This document shows positions 17,493-25,866 of a DNA stretch of 64,000 bases, piece after piece (position 1 is the stretch's first letter; every line of letters begins with the position of its first letter). A program made the position numbers and the translations under genes. The notes below the pieces were generated by a model, which saw only the letters and a program-made list of their open reading frames with translations, did no database searches and was not told the origin of the DNA. The stretch is from Cytophagales bacterium. Its GTDB lineage: Bacteria > Bacteroidota > Bacteroidia > Cytophagales > Spirosomataceae. The DNA lies in contig JAAFJP010000007.1 in NCBI GenBank assembly GCA_013298125.1, positions 124,001-188,000 on the forward strand, in the 5' to 3' direction.

Positions 17493-17711
17493 TTAGGCAG
17501 CTACTGCAATATATTCTGCCATTTTATGAGGAGGTTGTGGGATTTCTTTACCCGTTTCTTTCAAATCTTCCAGATAAAGTTCTATTGCCTCTTTTATGTT
17601 TTCTTTGGTATCTTCTAAGGTATCTCCGACCGTAAAACATACAGGTAGATCAGGCACATACGCACTGTATCCGCCACCATTACATTCTTCAAAAATAACT
17701 AAATATTCCAT
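17493..17711 (-). CDS. hicB: HicB-type antitoxin
   Basis: The 72-aa antitoxin partner of HicA. It has the RNase-H-like HicB fold start YLVIFEECNGGGYSAYVPDL, then VCFTVGDTLEDTKENIKEAI and LYLEDLKETGKEIP, all typical. There is no added C-terminal DNA-binding helix-turn-helix or ribbon-helix-helix, so autoregulation is less obvious than in long HicB proteins. It begins 1 base after hicA ends, so the two are surely co-translated. Confidence 0.92.
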   Translation of the reverse strand: MEYLVIFEECNGGGYSAYVPDLPVCFTVGDTLEDTKENIKEAIELYLEDLKETGKEIPQPPHKMAEYIAVAA

Positions 17712-17712
17712 T

Positions 17713-17901
17713 TCATTTGATGCCCGCTTGCTTTAAAATGCTGTTTGCTGTTCCTAATTTTACATCTTTACTCAACCCGTGATTTGGCACGACAACGATA
17801 CCGTCTTTATCTGGATGTTTGTAAATAATGTGGCTGCCTTTTTGTCTATCAAAAACCCAACCATCATCTTGAATCAACTGAATAATCTCTTTTACTTTCA
17901 T
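17713..17901 (-). CDS. hicA: HicA-type mRNA interferase toxin
   Basis: The 62-aa toxin with a double-stranded-RNA-binding-like fold that cuts mRNA. It has the family core: MKVKEIIQLIQDDGWVFDRQ, then KGSHIIYKHP with the catalytic histidine H24, and VVVPNHGLSKDVKLGTANSI. Gene order toxin then antitoxin is normal for HicAB. The pair lies between housekeeping-like genes without mobile-element marks. Confidence 0.94.
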   Translation of the reverse strand: MKVKEIIQLIQDDGWVFDRQKGSHIIYKHPDKDGIVVVPNHGLSKDVKLGTANSILKQAGIK

Positions 17902-17940
17902 TTCTTGTGGTTAGAAATAACATTCAAATATACTGAAAAA

Positions 17941-18522
17941 TCACGCTCGCCCAATCCATTTTCCCACTAATTCGCCCTCAGAGACATCATTACGCAATTT
18001 TTCTAACAGGGATTCAATATTATCATCCACAATTAACATATCAAGGTTTGCTTCTTTTAGGAAACCTTCTGAGACCATTTTGGAAAGCATTACGAGCATT
18101 GGATTGTAGAACCCGTTAGTATTCAGAACGCCAACAGGCATTTGATGAAGCCCTAATTGTCGCCAAGTCAAGATTTCAAAGAGTTCATCCAACGTTCCCC
18201 AACCACCTGGAAGAGCAATTACCGCATCAGATTTTTCTGCCATTAATTGCTTGCGAGTGTGCATGGTGTCAGTTACGATACACTCGGTCAGTCCTTTGTG
18301 TTGAACTTCCCACGGCTCCATAAATGATGGAATTACTCCGATGGCTTCTCCACCATTTGCCAAAATAGCATCGGCAACTGTTCCCATCAGCCCTACACTT
18401 CCACCTCCATAAACCAATCTAAGTCCTTGATTAGCAAGTGTTTTGCCAACTTCTGTGGCAGTATTTCTATAAACTTCGTTATGACCTGCCGATGAACCGC
18501 AGTAGATTAAAATATTTTTCAA
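17941..18522 (-). CDS. LOG-family nucleotide 5'-monophosphate phosphoribohydrolase (TIGR00730)
   Basis: A 193-aa Rossmann-fold enzyme related to plant LONELY GUY, which hydrolyses nucleoside monophosphates (cytokinin or other purine nucleotides) to base and ribose phosphate. It has the N-terminal IYCGSSAGHNEVYRNTA, VYGGGSVGLMGTVADA, and the signature PGGWGTLDELFEILTWRQLG (PGGxGTxxE) with the catalytic glutamate. Cytosolic. In bacteria the physiological role is mostly unclear and may be nucleotide clean-up. Confidence 0.92.
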   Translation of the reverse strand: MKNILIYCGSSAGHNEVYRNTATEVGKTLANQGLRLVYGGGSVGLMGTVADAILANGGEAIGVIPSFMEPWEVQHKGLTECIVTDTMHTRKQLMAEKSDAVIALPGGWGTLDELFEILTWRQLGLHQMPVGVLNTNGFYNPMLVMLSKMVSEGFLKEANLDMLIVDDNIESLLEKLRNDVSEGELVGKWIGRA

Positions 18523-18560
18523 AATATCGGATTTGTTTTTTAGTTTCGTAAAAATAACAA

Positions 18561-18992
18561 ATGCTCATGTATTATCCAGAAATTGATGTAGATATCCGAT
18601 TAAATGCACCCAAAGCACATCAACGAATTATCAGTAAGTTGACGGCAAGCTTGGGACATTTATTTTATCATGAGCATGAGATTTCGCTCGAACCACTCCC
18701 TGAAACGCAGATTGATGAGGGACAAGCAAGCCCAGTACCTGATATTTTATTGTACGATAATGAAACCTATAAAACGCCCATCATCATTGAGGTTTTTCAC
18801 CCCAACGGTTTGAATAACGACATGAAGAAAATCATTCGTTTGATTGAGGAAAACGACTATGGTATTGAGGAGGGTTTTATCTACGATTATGTTCGTGGGA
18901 TGTGGTCTAAATACATAAAAGGTGTAGGTCAAGTGTTTGACAATCAGTCATATTCAGATATTTTGGATATGGATTTAGCTGGACTTTTATAG
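18561..18992 (+). CDS. Uma2-like putative endonuclease-fold protein
   Basis: A 143-aa protein. The middle, SPVPDILLYDNETYKT followed by PIIIEVFHPNG and a helix with NNDMKKIIRLIEE, resembles the Uma2 (DUF820) PD-(D/E)xK fold, with the D of PD and the E of IIEV in the expected places. The usual lysine after E-x is replaced here (EVF), so nuclease activity is uncertain. It is shorter than typical Uma2 proteins (~190 aa), mainly at the N-terminus. Divergent from the LOG gene. Confidence 0.55.
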   Translation: MLMYYPEIDVDIRLNAPKAHQRIISKLTASLGHLFYHEHEISLEPLPETQIDEGQASPVPDILLYDNETYKTPIIIEVFHPNGLNNDMKKIIRLIEENDYGIEEGFIYDYVRGMWSKYIKGVGQVFDNQSYSDILDMDLAGLL

Positions 18993-19006
18993 TCCCTACT
19001 CCTCAT

Positions 19007-19522
19007 TCAAATCTTCTCAAAAATCAAATAAGAGCCTTTATTCTTGGGAAAATCTAAGAAAACTCCTAATTGTAAAATCGTTTTTACAGGATTAGTCTCA
19101 ATTTGTACAATTCTATACTCTTGGGATTCCGCTAATAAGGTGTAGTAATTATTTTCGCACTGCATCATCTCAGTCGAACCTCCACGTTTTGAACCTCCAA
19201 CGGTGGAAATTTTGATAACTCCTTTTGAATCAGCTTCATAGCTTGCAAAATAATCATTCACGGTTGATTGTCCATTGAGAGAAAACAAATTACTCGTCCC
19301 AGAAGGATTGGCGGTAAATTCAATGGTAATTTCTCTTGTAGGTGTATTTACGCCACAAGGTCTGTCTAAAACATCTCCCCTAAGAATCTCTACTAATTTC
19401 CATTTGCCTATTAAAGTAGCAATACCCGTAGAAGATTCTGGTTCTACAATTTCTGTTTTTTTACATGAAAATGACATGATGAATAGAATTGTAATAAGAT
19501 AAATTCGCTGATAAGTCTTCAT
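19007..19522 (-). CDS. Lipoprotein, lipocalin/META-like
   Basis: A 171-aa predicted lipoprotein: MKTYQRIYLITILFIMSFSC is a type II signal peptide with C20 as lipid site, followed by a polar linker. The mature part, starting LIGKWKLVEILRGD, resembles the small lipocalin-like or META-type beta-barrel lipoproteins common in Bacteroidota, in which GxWxLVE opens the first strand. Two further cysteines (CGVN, MQCENN) may form a disulfide. Function unknown. It converges with the Uma2-like gene. Confidence 0.7.
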   Translation of the reverse strand: MKTYQRIYLITILFIMSFSCKKTEIVEPESSTGIATLIGKWKLVEILRGDVLDRPCGVNTPTREITIEFTANPSGTSNLFSLNGQSTVNDYFASYEADSKGVIKISTVGGSKRGGSTEMMQCENNYYTLLAESQEYRIVQIETNPVKTILQLGVFLDFPKNKGSYLIFEKI

Positions 19523-19581
19523 GATTTCTAAAAATTTTAAGTTTCATCAAAGACAATTCTTTCGACAAAATGGTTGGAATT

Positions 19582-20523
19582 CTACTTCAACAAATCTTCC
19601 AAAGCCTCCCGCACCTCCACAAACCGATACTCAAAATCCGTCTCCAACTTTATCCGTTGATTCAAGACATAATTTCCTCCTAAAACCAATATCGCCATTT
19701 CTCCAAAAACCATATTCAAAGCAAATGCAGGTACATTGGGCATCCAAAAGGGGCGTTTCAAGACTTGGGCTGAGATTTTGGTTAGTTCATAATTCGTTAC
19801 AGGATTTGGGGCAACGGCATTGTACGCACCCGTCATACGCTCATCCGTGAGGGCTTTGATGTAGAGTTCGCACAAATCATCCAAATGAATCCACGATTGC
19901 CATTGCTTGCCCGTACCCAAGGCAGCACCCACGCCCCAACGCACGGGAAGGGTCAATTTAGGCAAAGCTCCTCCTTTTTCACTCAAAACGATGCCAGTAC
20001 GAAGTTTGACAGTACGAATGCCCAAAGACTCAATTTCATCTGCCCCTCCCTCCCACTGAATGCAACAATCAGCGATGAAATCTGTACCAGCGGTATGTTG
20101 TTCTGACATATATTCATCGCCCGTATCAGCACCGTAAAAGCCAATTCCAGAAGAAGAAACGAAAGATTTGATTTTATGAGGGAGTGATTTTAACTTGTTA
20201 GAAATCAACTGAATAGACTTTACTCGACTATCAATAATCTCTTTTTTACGAGCTTCCGACCAGTTTTCATCGGCAATGCCCGCCCCTGCGAGATGGATGA
20301 GATAATCAGCTTCGAGGAGGGCTTGTTCTTCGATTTGCCCTTTTTCAATGTCCCAATGGTGGGTTTTAACTCGCCCCTCTCCTACTCCGTGGCTGGTGTC
20401 CCCACCAGCCACACGTACTACTTTTTTACGTCCAAGGTGTGAGACGGTAAATCCTTTTTGTAATAATAATGCTGTAAGTCGTGTACCGACTAAACCTGAG
20501 CCTCCTGTAATTAATACGTTCAT
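19582..20523 (-). CDS. TIGR01777-family epimerase/oxidoreductase (YfcH-like)
   Basis: A 313-aa extended SDR protein. The NAD(P)-binding ITGGSGLVGTRLTALLLQ opens the chain. YLIHLAGAGIADENW, KSFVSSSGIGFYG and WEGGADEIESLGIRTVKLRTGIVL are diagnostic for the family, as is QSWIHLDDL. The classical Tyr of YxxxK is not obvious, as usual in this group, and the substrate is unknown. A -7-like CAAATCTA (minus strand TAGATTTG) lies at 20546-20553. Confidence 0.88.
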   Translation of the reverse strand: MNVLITGGSGLVGTRLTALLLQKGFTVSHLGRKKVVRVAGGDTSHGVGEGRVKTHHWDIEKGQIEEQALLEADYLIHLAGAGIADENWSEARKKEIIDSRVKSIQLISNKLKSLPHKIKSFVSSSGIGFYGADTGDEYMSEQHTAGTDFIADCCIQWEGGADEIESLGIRTVKLRTGIVLSEKGGALPKLTLPVRWGVGAALGTGKQWQSWIHLDDLCELYIKALTDERMTGAYNAVAPNPVTNYELTKISAQVLKRPFWMPNVPAFALNMVFGEMAILVLGGNYVLNQRIKLETDFEYRFVEVREALEDLLK

Positions 20524-20636
20524 AAATTTTTGATTTGATTTTTTGCAAATCTAAGGCATTGAAAATGAAGAGATTGTTAATCAAAAGTGAACATTCCTTA
20601 ATGAGATGTTAATGTTCCATAAACTTCATTTTGTGC

Positions 20637-20746
20637 AACGGATTAAAATCCGTTGTTAGGATATCGGTCATCCCTACGGGATTATTTCCTGCCAACAAGT
20701 CCCAGAGGGACGGTTTATTTTCTAACAACGGATTTTAATCCGTTGG
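20637..20746. repeat. Paired palindromes, CAACGGATTAAAATCCGTTG
   Basis: Two 20-base palindromes (20637-20656 and 20726-20746) that are also complementary to each other flank a GC-richer centre holding CCCTACGGGA and TCCCAGAGGGA. It fills the gap between two minus-strand genes. Confidence 0.88.
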
Positions 20747-20770
20747 AAAGAAGTTTTACGTAATAAATCT

Positions 20771-21430
20771 TTAAACCCCACTCCCACCCTTCAAGTTTAA
20801 TTTCTTCACGCCTTTTCGCAATTTTGTCATAAAATCTATGCCAGGGTCGTCTTTTTCAGTTCTATAATTTGGGTCAGACTCTTTCCAAAGAGATGTCTTT
20901 TGGAAGTTGGTATATTCGTGATGTCCAATCAGATATTCGATGGATTTGTATTTCTTTTTCAAGTAATTTACAATCCAGATATTGGCTTTTAGTTGGGCTT
21001 CGGTGAGGGGATATTTATTACCATCTCCTACGTTTTCAATACCCAAAGCACACCAATTGAGTCCGATGACGTGGCGAGCCATGAGGTTTTCGGGCATCAA
21101 TCGGTAAATCGTTCCGTCTCTATCCACCAAAAAATGAATCGAAACATTCAAGGCACTCACGCCCTTCAACTCCTTCCGAAACGAAGGCAACATCACAGGA
21201 TTGAAAGCATTGAAAGAACCTTCGAGCGTAGGAATAGCCGTCCAATGAGCCACAATCATTTTGGGTGAAAGCGTGGGTTCTGACTGAACTAAACCATATC
21301 TTTCTTTAAGGTATTGTAGAGACAAAGATTTACGAGTAGAATCATAAATGATTGGTCGTTCTATGATTTTTTGAGATAATCCCTTGAAAATCAGTGAAGA
21401 AAGCAAGACGAAAAGCGTTAGTTTTCTCAT
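20771..21430 (-). CDS. Secreted N-acetylmuramoyl-L-alanine amidase (Amidase_2)
   Basis: A 219-aa exported wall hydrolase with signal peptide MRKLTLFVLLSSLIFKGLSQ. The amidase_2 (PGRP-like) zinc fold is seen in MIVAHWTAIP (H62 as first zinc ligand), VSIHFLVDRDGTIYRL, HVIGLNWCALGIENVG and YLIGHHEY (second His), then DPGIDFM near the end. It cleaves the lactyl-amide bond between MurNAc and the stem peptide, in recycling or remodelling. No wall-binding domain is attached. Confidence 0.9.
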   Translation of the reverse strand: MRKLTLFVLLSSLIFKGLSQKIIERPIIYDSTRKSLSLQYLKERYGLVQSEPTLSPKMIVAHWTAIPTLEGSFNAFNPVMLPSFRKELKGVSALNVSIHFLVDRDGTIYRLMPENLMARHVIGLNWCALGIENVGDGNKYPLTEAQLKANIWIVNYLKKKYKSIEYLIGHHEYTNFQKTSLWKESDPNYRTEKDDPGIDFMTKLRKGVKKLNLKGGSGV

Positions 21431-21552
21431 GGATGGATGGTTTTATGATGAAGGAGATGAATAAAATTACGAAATATTTAATGATAGAATGAGTTAATGA
21501 GTTAATGTGTGAGTATTTTTGATAAACCATTTTTGAAAGAGTCTTGGTTTAT

Positions 21553-21583
21553 CAACTTAACAACTTTGTAACTTAGAAACTTT
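21553..21583. repeat. Single arm of the AACTTAG word family
   Basis: CAACTTAACAACTTTGTAAC and following AACTTAGAAACTTT lie just before the plsC start. The phrase is the same as in the repeat after mreB (409-497), but without a partner arm. Confidence 0.5.
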
Positions 21584-21586
21584 ATA

Positions 21587-22393
21587 ATGAACTCCGTATT
21601 AAGAAAATTACTCTCCATGACTGATGTCTTTGGGTTCTTTGAGCGAGACCCCTTTGGTAATTCTATGCTTTTGAAGAGGCTAATTGTGATGGTTTTGGGC
21701 GTTTTGACTTATAGCCGATTGCGAGGTGTTAATAAAACCCAAATCAGAGGAACAGAGCATTTGGAGGGACTTCCACGCACGGGAGTGCTGTTTTTGTCCA
21801 ATCATCAGACCTACTTTATGGACGTAATTGCTCTTTATCATATCTTTTTTAGTGTGAAATGGGGATTCAGAAATTCTGTCAATTTTCCAATATATCTCTT
21901 AGCTCCACGTTCGAGGGTTTTTTATGTGGCGGCTTCCGAAACGATGAAAGAAGGGGGATTGATTCCAAGGATTTTCTCACAGGCGGGGGCAATTTTGGTC
22001 AATCGTTCGTGGCGAGCTGAGGGTAAGGATGTGAAAAGAGCGGTTGATACTTCGGCAGATGATAAAGTAGGGAAAGGTTTGTCTTATGGTTGGGTGGTGA
22101 GTTTCCCACAAGGCACGACTACGCCTTACGCACCCCTACGTAAAGGAACGGCACACTTGATAAAAGGTCATAATCCAATCGTTGTGCCTGTGGTAATAAA
22201 TGGTTTCAGAAGGGCGTTTGATAAGAAAGGATTGCGTTTTAAAAAGGTCAATACAACACTTTCAGTAGAATTTAAAGAACCCATCCGCTTCGACCCAGAA
22301 ATGCCCGTGGAGGAAATGGTGGAACTTTTGAGAGATAAAATTGAACAAAAAATTCCTGTTGAGAAATTGACGTGGAAACGTGAGGGAGTTTAG
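21587..22393 (+). CDS. plsC: 1-acyl-sn-glycerol-3-phosphate acyltransferase family protein
   Basis: A 268-aa membrane-associated acyltransferase of phospholipid synthesis. The catalytic motif N-H-x4-D is present as SNHQTYFMD (H73, D79). The phosphate-binding motif appears as SFPQGTTTPYAPLRKGTAHL, with PQGTT in place of the usual PEGTR. A hydrophobic stretch at about 31-45 anchors it to the membrane. The E-to-Q change in the second motif is a departure from canonical PlsC, so the acceptor may differ (for example ornithine lipid or another lysolipid). Confidence 0.85.
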   Translation: MNSVLRKLLSMTDVFGFFERDPFGNSMLLKRLIVMVLGVLTYSRLRGVNKTQIRGTEHLEGLPRTGVLFLSNHQTYFMDVIALYHIFFSVKWGFRNSVNFPIYLLAPRSRVFYVAASETMKEGGLIPRIFSQAGAILVNRSWRAEGKDVKRAVDTSADDKVGKGLSYGWVVSFPQGTTTPYAPLRKGTAHLIKGHNPIVVPVVINGFRRAFDKKGLRFKKVNTTLSVEFKEPIRFDPEMPVEEMVELLRDKIEQKIPVEKLTWKREGV

Positions 22394-22423
22394 GGATTGG
22401 GTAAATTGGGGATTAGGTATTCT

Positions 22424-22563
22424 CTGTCTGAATCAGGATTTATAGGATTTTAAGATGTACAGGATAAAGGATAAAATTTACCCATTCAATTGATAATAAG
22501 CCTTATAAAGCCCTCATGTTCATCCTATAAATCCTAAAATCTCGTAAATCCTGATTCAGACGG
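22424..22563. repeat. Inverted repeat, CTGTCTGAATCAGGATTTA family, copy 1
   Basis: CTGTCTGAATCAGGATTTAT on the left and GTAAATCCTGATTCAGACGG on the right enclose GGATTTTA/TAAAATCC words. Related copies lie at 37331-37429 and 41071-41212. It occupies the plsC-recO gap. Confidence 0.88.
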
Positions 22564-22627
22564 GGTCGCCAAGACAAAAAATTCTCTAAACAAAACCCCT
22601 CAAACCCCAAAATCCCAACCCCAAACA

Positions 22628-23317
22628 ATGCTCCACAAAACCCGAGGCATAGTCATCAACTACATCCGTTATCGAGAGACCTCGGTGATAGTGAAGATTT
22701 ATACCGAAGAATTTGGGATTCAGACCTACATCGAAAATGGAGTCAGAAGTGCGAAATCTAAGAACAAAATTGCTCTATTTCAGCCACTTACGTTATTAGA
22801 TTTAGTCATTTATCATAAAGAAAACAAAGGCATTCAACGGATTTCGGAGATAAAATGTAATGCCCCTTTTCAAACCATTCCTTTTGATATTTATAAATCT
22901 TCGATTGCTTTATTTATTACAGAATTTCTATCAAAATCACTTCACGAAGAAACAGGCAATACCAATCTTTTTCATTTCCTCAATAATTCGATTCTCTGGC
23001 TTGATGGTGTTACTGAAAACTTTGAGAATTTCCATCTACAATTTCTCATGCAGTTTGGCACGTACTTAGGTTTTTCGCCCGAGAATGCCCATGAAATTTC
23101 ACATGAATTGAGCCTTCACAACTTGCCAGTATTGACTAAAGACCTTGAAAATCAGTTAGATGTATTAATGAATACCCAATACGACAAAGCTCCTAAGATT
23201 GACCGTTTTTCCAGAAATCAGTTATTAGATTCAATCATTTTGTTCTATCGTTTACACGTAGATACGCTTACGGAAGTGAAGTCGTTGGGAATTTTGCAGG
23301 AGGTTATGCGGGGGTGA
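22628..23317 (+). CDS. recO: DNA repair protein RecO
   Basis: RecO helps RecR load RecA onto SSB-coated single-stranded DNA. The 229-aa protein has the OB-fold start TRGIVINYIRYRETSVIVKI, followed by FGIQTYIENGVRSAKSK, FQPLTLLDLVIYHK and a helical C-terminal domain. The zinc-finger cysteines found in some RecO proteins are absent here. Its 3' end overlaps that of the convergent dioxygenase gene by 14 bases. Confidence 0.93.
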   Translation: MLHKTRGIVINYIRYRETSVIVKIYTEEFGIQTYIENGVRSAKSKNKIALFQPLTLLDLVIYHKENKGIQRISEIKCNAPFQTIPFDIYKSSIALFITEFLSKSLHEETGNTNLFHFLNNSILWLDGVTENFENFHLQFLMQFGTYLGFSPENAHEISHELSLHNLPVLTKDLENQLDVLMNTQYDKAPKIDRFSRNQLLDSIILFYRLHVDTLTEVKSLGILQEVMRG

Positions 23318-24020
23318 ATTTTTCCCTCCAATCCAATCCATTAGGCAAATCTATATCTGAAAATTCTAAATGAATTACCCTTCTATTACGTTCTGAGGTA
23401 CTTTTATTAGAAGCATGAAGAATCAAGGGTTTCATTAACATTACACCACCTTTTGGAACGGAACAGGATATTGGTTCTGGATAATCTTCTAATCGAAAAT
23501 CCTTCATCGAAATCACCCCTTTTTGATGACTTTTGGGAATGACTCTCAACGCTCCGTTGGTTTCATCACAATCATCTAAATGAATTCTGACAGTAAAAAT
23601 ATTCTCTAAAATCTCACGTGGAGGCTGAACGGTTGGCTGCCCTTGTTTCAAAGTCCAATTGGTAAAGCCTTCAATATCAATCTTTTCCGAAACAGAAATC
23701 GTTAAATCTTGATGCCATGCTACTATCCAATTTGACTGTGGAGGTTTATCGAAATAAATGGCTTTGACGTTGAAATAATTACTTCCGAATAAATCCTTAA
23801 TCAAGGTTTTGAGCTTGTCATTCCAAAGAGCATTTTGTAGCTCAGGAATCTCTGAGAGTAGGTTTCGGATAGCGAAGAGGTCATTACTTTGTCGAAAATT
23901 TGGAGAGTTTTGGGTAGCGTTTTCGATGATTTTTGTTAATGTATTTACTTCGGATATTGAGTAAATATCTGGGAGGGTGGTGAAGCCGTTTTGGTGGAGA
24001 TATTGGATGGTTTTTACCAT
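23304..24020 (-). CDS. Phytanoyl-CoA dioxygenase family protein
   Basis: A 238-aa Fe(II)/2-oxoglutarate oxygenase-like protein. The iron-binding pair H-x-D is seen in VAWHQDLTIS. The HLDDCDETNGALRVIPKSHQ segment is diagnostic of the PhyH family, and a late histidine in LILHASNKS with the downstream RRVIHLEFS supplies the third ligand and the 2-oxoglutarate-binding arginine. The substrate cannot be inferred; bacterial members hydroxylate varied small molecules. Confidence 0.88.
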   Translation of the reverse strand: MVKTIQYLHQNGFTTLPDIYSISEVNTLTKIIENATQNSPNFRQSNDLFAIRNLLSEIPELQNALWNDKLKTLIKDLFGSNYFNVKAIYFDKPPQSNWIVAWHQDLTISVSEKIDIEGFTNWTLKQGQPTVQPPREILENIFTVRIHLDDCDETNGALRVIPKSHQKGVISMKDFRLEDYPEPISCSVPKGGVMLMKPLILHASNKSTSERNRRVIHLEFSDIDLPNGLDWREKFTPA

Positions 24021-24029
24021 AAAATCTTA

Positions 24030-24266
24030 TTACGCAACACTTGCATAATCACGATAATTGACTACTGCATGAGGTTTTGGGAGAGTAATATCTGATTCTA
24101 AAACGGGTATAACGTCAAGTGTATCACCCTGATTATCAAATACTTCTAAAATATATCCACTCGGTTCAATGAACTCTACAACCGTAGCGACATCTCCCTT
24201 CATGAACTGATATTGAGGGAAATCTTTGGTTAAAATAACCGTTGAGAATAATGGAAATTGTTGCAT
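24030..24266 (-). CDS. DUF4926 domain protein
   Basis: A 78-aa protein: FSTVILTKDFPQYQFMKGDV, ATVVEFIEPSGYILEVFDNQ, then LDVIPVLESDI. This is the small SH3-like beta-barrel pattern of DUF4926. It starts 2 bases after the DUF6883-like gene stops, so the two are one unit. In my memory DUF4926 genes often accompany DUF6883 genes and the pair has toxin-antitoxin-like size and spacing, but no such activity is established here. Confidence 0.8.
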   Translation of the reverse strand: MQQFPLFSTVILTKDFPQYQFMKGDVATVVEFIEPSGYILEVFDNQGDTLDVIPVLESDITLPKPHAVVNYRDYASVA

Positions 24267-24268
24267 GG

Positions 24269-24577
24269 TTATTTATCTGATTTGTTGGGAAATAACGTTA
24301 CAAACTTAAAAGTATTTTCACTGTCTAAAAGTAACCAAATCGTAACTACGCCAAAATTACGTAATTGACCTTTTACTTCAAATAAATCTCCTCCAAATGG
24401 TGAGGTTTTCTGAAATACAGCTTCATTTTCTTCTGCAATTTTACAAATATCTTTGGCTAAATCTTCCCAATTATCAAATGAATATCCAAGCTCATTAAGA
24501 AATTTCGACTTATCATTTTTATCTTTTGGAACGAGTAAATAGTTGGTTATTTTAGCGGGGTCAATAAAAATATTCAT
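24269..24577 (-). CDS. DUF6883-like small protein
   Basis: A 102-aa protein beginning MNIFIDPAKITNYLLVPKDK, with KSKFLNELGYSFDNWEDLAK and a beta-rich end FGVVTIWLLLDSENTFKFVT. It resembles DUF6883, a domain that also occurs at the C-terminus of polymorphic toxins. The free-standing form beside DUF4926 could be a toxin half. A -7-like box (minus TAAATTTG, plus 24632-24639) lies upstream without a clear -33. Family call is from memory. Confidence 0.65.
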   Translation of the reverse strand: MNIFIDPAKITNYLLVPKDKNDKSKFLNELGYSFDNWEDLAKDICKIAEENEAVFQKTSPFGGDLFEVKGQLRNFGVVTIWLLLDSENTFKFVTLFPNKSDK

Positions 24578-24666
24578 AAATTCAATTTAAAAACTGTTAG
24601 ATTTTTTAGTCTTTATAGTTTGATTTTAAAACAAATTTAGTTGGAAAAAGATTCTAATTGATTGAA

Positions 24667-25116
24667 TTAGGCTTTTTTAAAAGACAAATCATCAATCTTA
24701 CTTTGTACAATGTTTATCAGTTCTTCCTCATTTTCAATTCCATAAAAAATAAAGAATGGTTCTGTCTGATATGAAAATACTTTGTGTCCCATTGATGCCT
24801 TTTCAAATTTAGTAACGTTTCTGAATTGAATACTTTTCATTATTTGTCCATGCTCATAAATTATCAGACTTTCGCTCACTATTTCATATTCTCTGGAAAG
24901 AACTCGTTTTGTTTGATTTAAAAAGTATTTCCAAGTAAAAAACGGTACTATAATTACACAAATCAAGAATATCTGAATCGCAAAATGAGTATGATTATAA
25001 GTATCAAATAAAAAGTAAATCAGGGAGATTTGCACAAGTCCGTAACGGATTCCCATTGAAATTTGATGTTTTCGTATTCCCTTTACCTTCGTTTCTTCTG
25101 AAAATTTATATCTCAT
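24667..25116 (-). CDS. Membrane protein with C-terminal YcxB/PH-like domain
   Basis: A 149-aa protein with two transmembrane helices (about residues 24-41 and 45-63), then a soluble part YEIVSESLIIYEHGQIMKSI, FRNVTKFEKASMGHKVFSYQ, PFFIFYGIENEEE. The strand pattern and the phrase about internal helices match YcxB-like proteins (small membrane proteins with a PH-like tail). Function unknown. Confidence 0.6.
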   Translation of the reverse strand: MRYKFSEETKVKGIRKHQISMGIRYGLVQISLIYFLFDTYNHTHFAIQIFLICVIIVPFFTWKYFLNQTKRVLSREYEIVSESLIIYEHGQIMKSIQFRNVTKFEKASMGHKVFSYQTEPFFIFYGIENEEELINIVQSKIDDLSFKKA

Positions 25117-25134
25117 ATTTTTAGCATTTTAGGT

Positions 25135-25866
25135 CTATATCTTCCTCTTCAACTCAAAATGTTTACCCAAATACAAACGCCTAACTTGCTCATCGTCAGC
25201 GAGTTCTTGGGGTGTTCCCGCTTTTAGGATTTTGCCTTCAAATAGTAAATAGGCACGGTCGGTGATGGAAAGCGTTTCATCAACGTTGTGGTCGGTAATC
25301 AAGATTCCGATGTTGCGGTATTTGAGTTTTGCTACGATTCCTTGAATCTCCTCAACCGCAATCGGGTCCACGCCCGCAAAGGGTTCATCCAATAAGATAA
25401 ACTTTGGGTCAACTGCCAAAGCACGGGCAATTTCTGTACGACGGCGTTCTCCTCCCGACAGAACCTGTCCCAAATTCTTACGGACGTGCGTCAATGAAAA
25501 TTCCTCTAAAAGTGATTCGGTTTTTTCCTTTTGCTCCTTCTTCGAGAGTTTGGTCATTTCCAAAACCGCCAAGATATTTTCTTCTACGGATAAAGTCCTA
25601 AAAACCGATGCCTCCTGAGCCAAATAGCCAATTCCGAGCCTTGCACGCTTGTACATGGGCAAGTCCGTAACGTCCACATCGTCCAAATACACCTTGCCAG
25701 AATTGGGTTTCACTAAGCCTGTAGCCATATAGAAAGAAGTAGTTTTCCCAGCTCCATTGGGACCCAAAAGCCCCACAATTTCGCCCTGTGCCACTTGGTA
25801 GCTAACGTTGTCATTAACAGTCCGTTGTCCGTATTTTTTGATTAAATTTTCTGTTCTTAGTATCAT
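25135..25866 (-). CDS. lptB: LptB, ATPase of the lipopolysaccharide export ABC transporter
   Basis: LptB energises extraction of lipopolysaccharide from the inner membrane by LptFG. The 243-aa protein carries Walker A ([16 protein letters not shown]), Q-loop ([18 protein letters not shown]), ABC signature ([15 protein letters not shown]), Walker B ([16 protein letters not shown]) and the switch histidine ([12 protein letters not shown]). The DHNV form is typical of LptB. Its start overlaps the end of the restriction gene by 4 bases. Confidence 0.95.
   Translation of the reverse strand: MILRTENLIKKYGQRTVNDNVSYQVAQGEIVGLLGPNGAGKTTSFYMATGLVKPNSGKVYLDDVDVTDLPMYKRARLGIGYLAQEASVFRTLSVEENILAVLEMTKLSKKEQKEKTESLLEEFSLTHVRKNLGQVLSGGERRRTEIARALAVDPKFILLDEPFAGVDPIAVEEIQGIVAKLKYRNIGILITDHNVDETLSITDRAYLLFEGKILKAGTPQELADDEQVRRLYLGKHFELKRKI

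Noticed and set aside
17493-17901. HicAB as part of a mobile island
   Set aside because: No integrase, repeats or attachment sites around it; it is an ordinary stand-alone pair.
18561-18992. Active Uma2 restriction endonuclease
   Set aside because: The lysine expected after E-x in the PD-(D/E)xK site is missing and there is no methyltransferase beside it; kept only as Uma2-like.
20637-20746. Insertion-sequence ends
   Set aside because: The palindromes enclose only ~70 bases without a transposase frame or target duplication that I can see.
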